Origin: Hyphomicrobiales bacterium
Lineage (GTDB): Bacteria > Pseudomonadota > Alphaproteobacteria > Rhizobiales > S144-35
Assembly (NCBI GenBank): GCA_015494185.1
Contig: WGBT01000228.1
Coordinates: 1-5,179 of the forward strand
DNA length: 5,179 nt
Direction of reading: 5' to 3'
Position numbers and translations under genes: made by a program. The notes under the pieces were generated by a model. That model searched no databases. It was not told where the DNA came from and was given only the letters and a program-made list of their open reading frames with translations. Positions 1-4,744 of the stretch are shown piece after piece. How positions within the stretch are numbered: the first letter of the stretch is position 1; the number at the start of each line of letters is the position of its first letter.

Positions 1-713
1 CGGAAGGTGAGTAGATCGGGATCGCCAGGCCCCGCTCCCACCAGATAAACTTCACCAAGAGGCGGGGTGTCCGTCCCCTTTGTTTCGGCGTCGATTGCAG
101 CGTGAAGCAGTTCTTCAGCCTTGCTCTCATCGCCGCTTAAAGCCAAATCGGCCACCGGGCCATCGAGAATCCGTTCCCAAAACCGCAACCGCCGGGTGCT
201 GTCAGCAATACGCTTCATGACCCTTTCGCGGAAACGGCCGACAAAACGCGTCAAGCGCCCAAAACTTGCCGGATACATGGTTTCCAGCCGGGCCCGGATC
301 AGCCGCGCCAAGATCGGCGAGGCGCCGCCGGTGGAGACGCTGATCACCAGGGGGGAACGATCGAGGATTGCGGGCATGATGAAATCGCAAAGTTCGGGGT
401 GATCGGGGATGTTGACAGGGACTCCGGCCTGACGCGCCAAGGCGCAAAGTTCGCGGTCTTTGCTCTCGTCTTCAGCGCTGCCAAAGGCCAAAACCGCCCC
501 TTCCAAGTCTGTTGGCGTAATGGCGCGGTGATGCACTTCGACCTGTTGCAGGTCTGGGTTTTGCTGGAAATCTTCGCAAAGCTCCTTGGCAAAGATTTTG
601 ACATGAGCACCAGCCTTCAACACGAGTTCGGCCCGCCGCGCCGCCATAGGGCCGCCGCCACAAATCACAATGGTCTTGTCTTTGATGCTCAAATTAATCG
701 GAAGCTGTTGCAT
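1..713 (-). CDS. cysG: Siroheme synthase CysG (precorrin-2 dehydrogenase/ferrochelatase plus start of the uroporphyrinogen-III methyltransferase), cut by window edge
   Basis: Reading the minus strand from the ATG at 713 gives 237 open codons running off the left edge. The protein starts MQQLPINLSI, matching the MDHLPIF-type start of enterobacterial CysG, which fixes the start even though no good Shine-Dalgarno is visible. Residues about 1-113 are the NAD-binding CysG N-terminal domain: the IVICGGGPMAARRAELVLKA dinucleotide loop (15-34) and NIPDHPELCDFIMP (101-114). Asp104 corresponds to the catalytic Asp104 of Salmonella/E. coli CysG; numbering matches without gaps. Residues about 115-210 are the central dimerisation region (DRSPLVISVSTGGASP, 118-133; RFWERI, 177-182). 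EVYLVGAGPGDPDLLTF (221-237) opens the SAM-dependent methyltransferase domain. In full-length enzymes (about 460 residues) the protein converts uroporphyrinogen III to siroheme in the cytoplasm. Siroheme is the cofactor of DsrAB and of assimilatory sulfite and nitrite reductases. Position 128, a phosphorylated Ser in Salmonella, is Thr here. It is probably the distal gene of the minus-strand cluster. Confidence 0.96.
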   Translation of the reverse strand, partial: MQQLPINLSIKDKTIVICGGGPMAARRAELVLKAGAHVKIFAKELCEDFQQNPDLQQVEVHHRAITPTDLEGAVLAFGSAEDESKDRELCALARQAGVPVNIPDHPELCDFIMPAILDRSPLVISVSTGGASPILARLIRARLETMYPASFGRLTRFVGRFRERVMKRIADSTRRLRFWERILDGPVADLALSGDESKAEELLHAAIDAETKGTDTPPLGEVYLVGAGPGDPDLLTF

Positions 714-795
714 GGCAAATGATTTCAATGTGTTATGTGGGGTGTGCCTGTTGTAATGGGGCTTCTGGCCGGGCTCGGCTCTTAACCGCCATGGC

Positions 796-813
796 CAATG
801 GCGCAGGCCATTG
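796..813 (-). other. Stem-loop in the gap between the 72-residue gene and cysG
   Basis: CAATGGC (796-802) and GCCATTG (807-813) form a perfect 7-bp stem with a 4-base loop. A competing stem, CGCCAT/ATGGCG, overlaps its left arm at about 788-803. No T-run follows on either strand, so it does not look like a standard intrinsic terminator. It lies in the 128-nt gap before cysG and could be an mRNA-processing or stability element. Function is inferred only from position. Confidence 0.35.
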
Positions 814-841
814 ACAAGATTGGCTTTGGCAAAGGTTGCAA

Positions 842-1060
842 TTATTCGCTGTTGTTGCTTTCAGCCCATTCAACCATTGCCGCGCCCCAATGCTGGGCCG
901 TTTCGGGGTCTAGTTCGAGTACCGTGAAGCGGCGGCCCTCGCGAATTTTCAATTGCAGCATTTTCATGCCGCCTTCGTAGGTCACATCCTCGAGTTTGAT
1001 CTCGACATTGCGCAGCGGAACAGAAAATGTCTCCAGCTGTTTGACATTTTTTTCGATCAC
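842..1060 (-). CDS. Small conserved-looking protein of unknown function (72 residues)
   Basis: The minus-strand frame ends in TAA at 842-844. I chose the GTG at 1060 as start: it is preceded by AGAGAAAG about 9 nt upstream, and it leaves the tandem repeat at 1082-1111 outside the gene. A TTG at 1120 would add 20 unusual Cys/Lys/Ile residues encoded by that repeat and is less likely. The product is small, soluble and acidic at its C-terminus, with no signal peptide or membrane segment. Its core, GGMKMLQLKIREGRRFTVLE, followed by LDPETAQHWGAAMVEWAE, looks like a small beta-rich domain ending in a helix. It resembles short uncharacterised alphaproteobacterial proteins, possibly the family catalogued as DUF6967, which I recall but cannot confirm. 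It sits between the 66-residue gene and cysG on the same strand, so co-transcription with siroheme synthesis is likely. No catalytic residues can be named. Confidence 0.75.
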   Translation of the reverse strand: MIEKNVKQLETFSVPLRNVEIKLEDVTYEGGMKMLQLKIREGRRFTVLELDPETAQHWGAAMVEWAESNNSE

Positions 1061-1081
1061 ACCTTCAACTTTCTCTTTTTG

Positions 1082-1111
1082 TATTTTGCATTTAGGTATT
1101 ATGCATTTAGG
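1082..1111. repeat. Two tandem 15-bp repeats upstream of the 72-residue gene
   Basis: TATTTTGCATTTAGG (1082-1096) is followed directly by TATTATGCATTTAGG (1097-1111), 14 of 15 bases identical. The pair ends at the 14-bp palindrome at 1111-1124. It lies about 20 nt upstream of the GTG start chosen for the 72-residue gene, so it falls in that gene's leader. It could be a protein-binding site or simple slippage; the sequence does not decide. Confidence 0.6.
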
Positions 1112-1124
1112 CCGTTGCAACGGC
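1111..1124. repeat. Perfect 14-bp palindrome GCCGTTGCAACGGC
   Basis: The 14 bases equal their own reverse complement. In RNA they can form a 5-bp stem with a TGCA loop; in DNA they could be a dimer-binding operator. A second hairpin, GCCGC-TTTG-GCGGC, lies at 1142-1155. Both are in the 117-nt gap between the two small minus-strand genes, with no T-run to make a clear terminator. Confidence 0.5.
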
Positions 1125-1177
1125 TGTTATTGGGGGAGAGCGCCGCTTTGGCGGCACAACCGTTCCCTTGCCCGTTG

Positions 1178-1378
1178 CTATTTTTTCTTGATCTGATCCC
1201 CCCAATAAAAGGCGGCTTCCAGTTTGAGTTCCCAACCACGGGGGGTGTCGCCATAATCCGGCTTGACGTCGAAATGCAAAAAACGCTCGCCATTGGCAGC
1301 CGCAGCTTTGACCAGTTCAACGAGTTCATCGAAAGATTTCACTTCCGGATGGGAAATAATCAAGTCACTGAGATTCAT
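1178..1378 (-). CDS. Hypothetical protein, 66 residues
   Basis: The frame starts at ATG 1378 and stops at TAG 1178-1180. An AAGGA motif sits 10 nt upstream of the ATG (plus-strand TCCTT at 1389-1393), a slightly long but usable spacing. The product begins MNLSDLIISHPEVKSFDELV, likely an N-terminal helical region. It continues with FLHFDVKPDYGDTPRGWELK (residues 34-53) and AAFYWGDQIKKK at the end, where aromatic residues are frequent. There is no signal peptide, no membrane span and no Cys residue. I do not recognise the family. Reasons to think it real are the start signal, protein-like composition, and placement in a same-strand series with 108-nt and 117-nt gaps between the dioxygenase and the 72-residue gene. 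A role linked to sulfur or siroheme metabolism is suggested only by neighbours. Confidence 0.7.
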   Translation of the reverse strand: MNLSDLIISHPEVKSFDELVELVKAAAANGERFLHFDVKPDYGDTPRGWELKLEAAFYWGDQIKKK

Positions 1379-1434
1379 GGCGGGTCAATCCTTCTGCTGT
1401 GTTTGATGAACCAAGTGAAAACGGGACGACAATC

Positions 1435-1452
1435 GCCAGCTGGGCCGCTGGC
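1435..1452 (-). other. Stem-loop between the dioxygenase and the 66-residue gene
   Basis: GCCAGC (1435-1440) pairs with GCTGGC (1447-1452) across a 6-base loop. It lies in the 108-nt gap downstream of the dioxygenase stop. On the minus strand it is not followed by a T-run, so termination is doubtful. It may allow partial read-through or stabilise the upstream message. Confidence 0.35.
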
Positions 1453-1486
1453 CTTACCCGTCATTTGGCTTAGTTGAGTGTTTTCG

Positions 1487-2422
1487 TCAAGTATTGAGAA
1501 CACGATCTTTGTAGCGTGCCCGGAACAGCAGGCGGGTCTTGCCCGGTTCGGTGTGGTCGGTGAAAGCGGTACGATTATGCAATACATTATTGCAGATCAA
1601 GCCTTCGCCGGCTTGTAAATTGACCTTGAAAACCAGCGGGTCATGTTCGAGCACATGATTCAAAAAAGCCACTGCTTCTGTGGTGAGGGAGTCTTGGCGC
1701 CAGACGATGTTGCGTTTGCGCGCCGAGTAGCGCATTTGCAAAGCACCGGTGAACCGGTCAACGGAAAACACGGGGCCGGGAGCTTCTTCCCGAAAGCTGC
1801 CATCTTGATCGACGAAGCCGGGAATCGTCATGGCGCGGCGATGGGATAGGGCTTTGATATAATCGGGGTTTTCATCGCGCAGGCGAATATAGGCGATTTC
1901 GGGATCGAACAGGTGATTGGCGCCGCCTTGTGCGGCGGGGCGGGCGCAATGCATCAACACCGCGCGGATACGGTCGGCCGGCTTGTTGTAATAGCCGTCA
2001 GTATGCCAACTCAGCGGTTTGTCGGTATAGGGGATGAAGCCATGCCGTCCGCCCTTGGTTGCGACTTCGATAGGGACCAATCCATCGGCTTCGGCGGAGC
2101 GGTGCGCCTCGCTTCGGCACAGGCCGAAATGGGTTGCGAAACGGCCAAGGGCTGGGCGCAGTTGGTCCACGGGAAGCGTCTTGGTTTGATAGATGGCCAT
2201 ATTGGCTTTTCGGCAAAGCGCGGTGATTTGTTCGGTTTCCGCGGGGGTCACGGCATTCAAATCGGCAATCGCAACCCGCAAATCGTCAACCGTTTCAGGG
2301 TAACCGGCAAGTTTTTCGGTGCGCCAGGCCAGATAATCATCATTTTCGCGCAGGTCGAAACAACGGTTGGGTTTGCCGGAGCTCTGCCCGCGTTCGTCGG
2401 GGTAAGAAACAAGGTGTCGCAT
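1487..2422 (-). CDS. TauD/TfdA-type 2-oxoglutarate- and Fe(II)-dependent dioxygenase
   Basis: The product is 311 residues, near the 280-310 usual for TauD/TfdA enzymes. I chose ATG 2422 over a frame opening at 2452 because AGAGG lies 7 nt upstream (2430-2434 on the plus strand), and the ten extra residues look like translated leader. The iron-binding facial triad is visible: His140 and Asp142 in SWHTDGYY, and distal His282 in NNVLHNRTAF. Arg297 and Arg301 (TRLLFRARY) follow at the position and four-residue spacing of the 2-oxoglutarate- and substrate-binding arginines of TauD. Such enzymes couple decarboxylation of 2-oxoglutarate to hydroxylation of a small substrate in the cytoplasm; in true TauD, taurine breaks down to sulfite. 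The HTDGYY context differs from the HTDVTF of E. coli TauD, so the substrate is unknown and the name tauD is not justified. It is the first gene of the minus-strand cluster leading to cysG. A sulfonate substrate would fit the sulfite theme but is only a guess. Confidence 0.9.
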   Translation of the reverse strand: MRHLVSYPDERGQSSGKPNRCFDLRENDDYLAWRTEKLAGYPETVDDLRVAIADLNAVTPAETEQITALCRKANMAIYQTKTLPVDQLRPALGRFATHFGLCRSEAHRSAEADGLVPIEVATKGGRHGFIPYTDKPLSWHTDGYYNKPADRIRAVLMHCARPAAQGGANHLFDPEIAYIRLRDENPDYIKALSHRRAMTIPGFVDQDGSFREEAPGPVFSVDRFTGALQMRYSARKRNIVWRQDSLTTEAVAFLNHVLEHDPLVFKVNLQAGEGLICNNVLHNRTAFTDHTEPGKTRLLFRARYKDRVLNT

Positions 2423-2561
2423 GATGAAGCCTCTGTTGATTGTCCGCCCCAAGCCACTTCAAAAGCATTCGTCAAAAAAGTGCAAGAAGGCCGCCTTCGC
2501 GCGGATTTGGGGGGATTGCATAATTTTTCCTCAAGAAACAACCGTTCATGCGCAGAATTAT

Positions 2562-2574
2562 CACAAATATTGTG
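2562..2574. promoter_or_regulatory. Inverted repeat CACAA-ATA-TTGTG, possible operator
   Basis: Two perfect 5-bp arms flank a 3-bp centre. It lies 140 nt upstream of the dioxygenase start and about 23 nt upstream of a plus-strand promoter-like pair, a suitable place for a dimeric regulator controlling one or both directions. No specific regulator family can be named from so short a site. Confidence 0.35.
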
Positions 2575-2596
2575 GGCTTGTCCAAGAATGAGTGTA

Positions 2597-2624
2597 TTGA
2601 AATATCGCAAGCTTATGATATGAT
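2597..2624 (+). promoter_or_regulatory. Sigma70-like promoter candidate (TTGAAA - 16 - TATGAT)
   Basis: TTGAAA (2597-2602) and TATGAT (2619-2624) are separated by 16 bp, each 5 of 6 matches to consensus. Transcription would start near 2631, about 740 nt before dsrA, with no good ORF directly downstream. It would imply a very long dsr leader or an independent non-coding transcript. By hexamers it is the best promoter match in the region, but unproven. Confidence 0.4.
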
Positions 2625-2942
2625 GCGATCCTAGACGGCCCCGGTTCTGATCGCGTTAGGGTCCTTTCGCGCGTGTGCCCCTTTAGAGGGCGTGGACGGG
2701 AAGGATGGCAAAAGGGGCAGGGTAATGGAGATGGAAGGCGGCAAGTCGCGTTTGGTCGTGACCTGACACGAATGCGATCTGCGGTCAACAAATGTTTCGC
2801 CCTGTTCACCATTGTCTGAAGTTTTGTCGAGCAGGACTGAGGTGTGCTTTTGGCTGAATAGGTCGAGGGCATGGAATAAAAGCGGGGGCATGTACTATAA
2901 AGCTTAAGTGGTTGTGATGGTTGGGACGCTGCGGAAACGACC

Positions 2943-2971
2943 TTGCAAGGCTGGGCAAGCTGGTCTATAAC
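2943..2971 (+). promoter_or_regulatory. Sigma70-like promoter candidate (TTGCAA - 17 - TATAAC)
   Basis: TTGCAA (2943-2948) and TATAAC (2966-2971) have the ideal 17-bp spacing; the -10 matches 5 of 6 and the -35 matches 4 of 6. The -35 lies in a palindrome, CCTTGCAAGG (2941-2950). A start near 2978 would give dsrA a leader of about 390 nt. Confidence 0.35.
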
Positions 2972-3067
2972 AGGGTCGGCTGAACTTTGATCTAGGTTGC
3001 TTGCCACCCGTCACAGCCATTGTTACGCGTCATGCCTTTGTTGTAGATGTGTTTTTTAGTGAGCTTG

Positions 3068-3096
3068 TTGAGCTTGATTTGATTTTTATTTAGGAT
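3068..3096 (+). promoter_or_regulatory. Sigma70-like promoter candidate upstream of dsrA (TTGAGC - 17 - TAGGAT)
   Basis: Each hexamer matches consensus at 4 of 6, with a 17-bp AT-rich spacer (3074-3090). A direct repeat GAGCTTG occurs at 3061-3067 and 3070-3076, overlapping the -35, and could be an activator site. A start near 3103 would give a leader of about 270 nt. It is nearer to dsrA than the other two candidates but weaker. Confidence 0.3.
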
Positions 3097-3135
3097 GGCT
3101 TTGAGCAAGCGCTATTTAGACGGAATCTCTTGCTT

Positions 3136-3149
3136 ATACCTTTTGGTAT
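3136..3149. repeat. Inverted repeat ATACC-TTTT-GGTAT
   Basis: Two perfect 5-bp arms surround four T residues, 220 nt before the dsrA start. It sits about 40 nt downstream of the promoter-like pair at 3068-3096, where a repressor or an RNA hairpin could act. Its role is unknown. Confidence 0.35.
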
Positions 3150-3205
3150 GACATGAATTGATATTTCTGCCCAACTGACACCCTTTTTTCAGGGGGGTGG
3201 TGGTC

Positions 3206-3247
3206 ATGTTTGGCGATTTCAAGTTTTTCGCCAGACGTGTGGGTTGA
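3206..3247 (+). CDS. Possible 13-residue leader peptide upstream of dsrA
   Basis: ATG at 3206 opens a 13-codon frame, MFGDFKFFARRVG, ending in TGA at 3245-3247. It is preceded by a G-rich run (AGGGGGG, 3191-3197) at a spacing of 8 nt, usable as a Shine-Dalgarno. Four Phe codons are present among 13. A 6-bp hairpin, TGGCGA/TCGCCA (3211-3233), lies inside it. This resembles an upstream leader ORF in the dsrA 5' untranslated region, but a chance frame of this length is common, so confidence is low. Confidence 0.2.
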   Translation: MFGDFKFFARRVG

Positions 3248-3313
3248 TTGTGTGGAGATGAGCTAATATGGAGGGAAGGTTTTTATAGCTATTCTCTGGT
3301 GGAGAAGTCGACT

Positions 3314-3328
3314 TTACTTGAAAAGTAA
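3314..3328. promoter_or_regulatory. Inverted repeat TTACTT-GAA-AAGTAA before dsrA
   Basis: Two perfect 6-bp arms flank a 3-base centre, ending 41 nt before the dsrA ATG. In DNA it could be an operator; in RNA a weak hairpin in the leader just upstream of the ribosome binding site. The position suits translational or transcriptional control of dsrA; the binding factor is unknown. Confidence 0.35.
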
Positions 3329-3354
3329 CAAGGAAAATCACCGAAGAAACAGAA

Positions 3355-3362
3355 GGGGAGGG
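3355..3362 (+). promoter_or_regulatory. Strong ribosome binding site of dsrA
   Basis: GGGGAGGG lies 7 nt before the ATG at 3370, near-ideal spacing. It selects this ATG over the in-frame ATG three codons later (3379). Confidence 0.8.
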
Positions 3363-3369
3363 TTCCCGA

Positions 3370-4638
3370 ATGAGTGATATGAAGAAACATCCAACACCTG
3401 ATCTTGATGAGCTTGAGTCTGGTCCCTGGCCAAGCTTCATCACAGGTTTGAAGCGTCTGCGCGACGCGAATAAAAGGTATTCACCTTATATGAATGACCT
3501 TTTGGGGCAATTGCAGCATTCCTATACGGAGAAGCTTGGTTTCTGGAAAGGGGGCACGGTTTCGGTCTTCGGTTATGGGGGCGGGATTATTCCGCGTTTC
3601 TCCGAGGTGGCCGACAAGTTCCCTGAGTCGAAAGAGTTCCACACATTGCGGGTGCAGCCGCCGGCTGGCTATCATTATGACACGGAAGTGCTGCGCAAAA
3701 TGTGTGATATCTGGGAGGAGACGGGTTCTGGCCTGATCGCTTTCCATGGGCAGTCCGGGGACATTATGTTCCAGGGAACCACGACGGAAGGGACCCAGGA
3801 GGCTTTTGATCGGCTGAATGAGATTGGTTTCGACCTTGGGGGTGCGGGGCCGGCTTTGCGGACTTCCATGAGCTGTGTTGGTCATGCGCGTTGCGAGATG
3901 TCCTGCTATGATGAGGTTCGTGCTCATCGTGCCATGATCAATGAATATCTCGATGAGATGCATCGTCCGGCGCTGCCGTATAAATTTAAATTCAAGTTCT
4001 CTGGTTGTCCGAATGATTGTGTCAACGCCATTCACCGCGCGGACTTTGCCGTGATTGGGACTTGGCGCGATGATATGAAGGTCAACCAGGAAGAGGTTAA
4101 GAACTACGTTCGTGAGCTGGGGCGTAAATACATCATCGACCATGTTATTTCCATGTGCCCCACGCGTGCGCTAAGCCTCAACGATGATGACACGCTTGAG
4201 GTTGATAATAAATCTTGCGTGCGTTGTATGCATTGCTTGAATGTGATGAACAAAGCTTTGTCGCCGGGTGATGACAAAGGTGTTTCGATTTTGATCGGTG
4301 GTAAGCGTGCTCTGAAAGTCGGTGACTTGATGGGGACCGTCATTGTTCCGTTCATGAAGCTTGAAACCGATGAAGATTTCGAGAAGCTGGTTGAGTTTGG
4401 CGGCGAAATCATTGACTTCTTCGCTGATAATGCGCTTGAGCATGAGCGGATTGGTGAGACGATTGACCGTATTGGTCTGCCAGCCTTCTTGGAAGCTGTT
4501 GGTATCGATCCCGATCCGAATATGGTTCGTCATCCGCGTACTTCTTGCTATGTCCGTACGGATGATTTTGATGAAGAAGCTGCGAAATATTTCGAGCGTA
4601 AAGCTCGTGAAAGCGGCATGAGCGTTGCTGCGGAATAA
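3370..4638 (+). CDS. dsrA: Dissimilatory sulfite reductase alpha subunit DsrA (probably the oxidative, reverse type)
   Basis: The gene is complete: 422 residues, in line with the roughly 415-440 of DsrA, and it ends with tandem stops TAA TGA. Siroheme-[4Fe-4S] ligands are visible as Cys169 and Cys175 (SCVGHARCEMSC) and Cys213 and Cys217 (SGCPNDC). The inserted ferredoxin domain shows Cys263 (MCPTRAL) and Cys283, Cys286 and Cys289 (SCVRCMHC), giving a second [4Fe-4S] cluster. The N-terminal half holds the family's KGGTVSVFGYGGGIIPR and TLRVQPPAGYHY stretches. With DsrB it forms the cytoplasmic alpha2beta2 enzyme. In sulfur-oxidising proteobacteria it oxidises sulfane sulfur from the DsrC/DsrEFH pathway to sulfite. 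The oxidative direction is inferred from the proteobacterial character of the window, not from a diagnostic residue. CGT and GGT codons are frequent, as expected for a highly expressed gene. Transcription is plus strand, divergent from the cysG cluster. The unusual point is the 291-nt gap before dsrB. Confidence 0.97.
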   Translation: MSDMKKHPTPDLDELESGPWPSFITGLKRLRDANKRYSPYMNDLLGQLQHSYTEKLGFWKGGTVSVFGYGGGIIPRFSEVADKFPESKEFHTLRVQPPAGYHYDTEVLRKMCDIWEETGSGLIAFHGQSGDIMFQGTTTEGTQEAFDRLNEIGFDLGGAGPALRTSMSCVGHARCEMSCYDEVRAHRAMINEYLDEMHRPALPYKFKFKFSGCPNDCVNAIHRADFAVIGTWRDDMKVNQEEVKNYVRELGRKYIIDHVISMCPTRALSLNDDDTLEVDNKSCVRCMHCLNVMNKALSPGDDKGVSILIGGKRALKVGDLMGTVIVPFMKLETDEDFEKLVEFGGEIIDFFADNALEHERIGETIDRIGLPAFLEAVGIDPDPNMVRHPRTSCYVRTDDFDEEAAKYFERKARESGMSVAAE

Positions 4639-4649
4639 TGAACCAAGTG

Positions 4650-4680
4650 ATCGCCGCGGGAAATATCTCGCGGCGGTTTT
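4650..4680 (+). terminator. Terminator-like hairpin directly after dsrA
   Basis: CGCCGCGGG (4652-4660) pairs with CTCGCGGCG (4667-4675) as a 9-bp GC-rich stem with one G-T wobble and a 6-base AAATAT loop. It is followed by GTTTT (4676-4680). The hairpin begins 13 nt after the dsrA stop. The stem is strong but the T-run has only four residues, so partial termination or protection of the dsrA 3' end is as likely as full termination. The next gene, dsrB, must be made in equal amount for the complex, so this element may tune the operon. Confidence 0.55.
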
Positions 4681-4744
4681 CGGTCTGGTATATTAAGATA
4701 TCTACATATATGAGCGCAGTGTGTGTAATCTCGCCGAATAGGTT

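Larger units (their letters stand above)
2423..3369. other. 947-nt divergent intergenic region between the dioxygenase and dsrA
   Basis: No convincing gene is seen here. The first 200 nt are AT-rich and include an inverted repeat and a promoter-like pair. The middle (about 2640-2900) is plain mixed sequence in which I see no RNA gene. From about 2900 to 3369 the sequence becomes AT-rich again, with two more promoter-like pairs, two inverted repeats, a possible leader ORF and the dsrA ribosome binding site. It must contain the promoters of both divergent transcripts, but is much longer than that requires. Minus-strand frames at 2561-3007 and 2631-2891 have Ser/Pro/Arg-rich translations with no recognisable motif and are left out. 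Confidence 0.6.

Noticed and set aside
1406..1418. 13-base sequence ATGAACCAAGTGA repeated at 4638-4650
   Set aside because: A 13-base match within about 5 kb is within chance expectation, and the contexts are unrelated.
953..1477. 174-codon plus-strand frame over the two small minus-strand genes
   Set aside because: Phe/Leu-rich translation is the antisense of the two small genes and their gaps; the minus-strand frames have better starts and protein-like composition.
1913..2623. 236-codon plus-strand frame
   Set aside because: It lies mostly opposite the well-supported dioxygenase and is explained by the codon structure of that gene.
2772..2819. 15-codon frame MRSAVNKCFALFTIV
   Set aside because: No ribosome binding site and far from any downstream gene; a chance frame.
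2561..3007. 148-codon minus-strand frame in the divergent region
   Set aside because: GTG start, Ser/Pro/Arg-rich translation without motif or protein-like pattern, and it spans promoter-like sequence; most likely a chance frame. The overlapping 86-codon frame at 2631-2891 has an ATG but is equally featureless.
3481..4143. 220-codon minus-strand frame inside dsrA
   Set aside because: Antisense shadow of dsrA, whose identity is certain.
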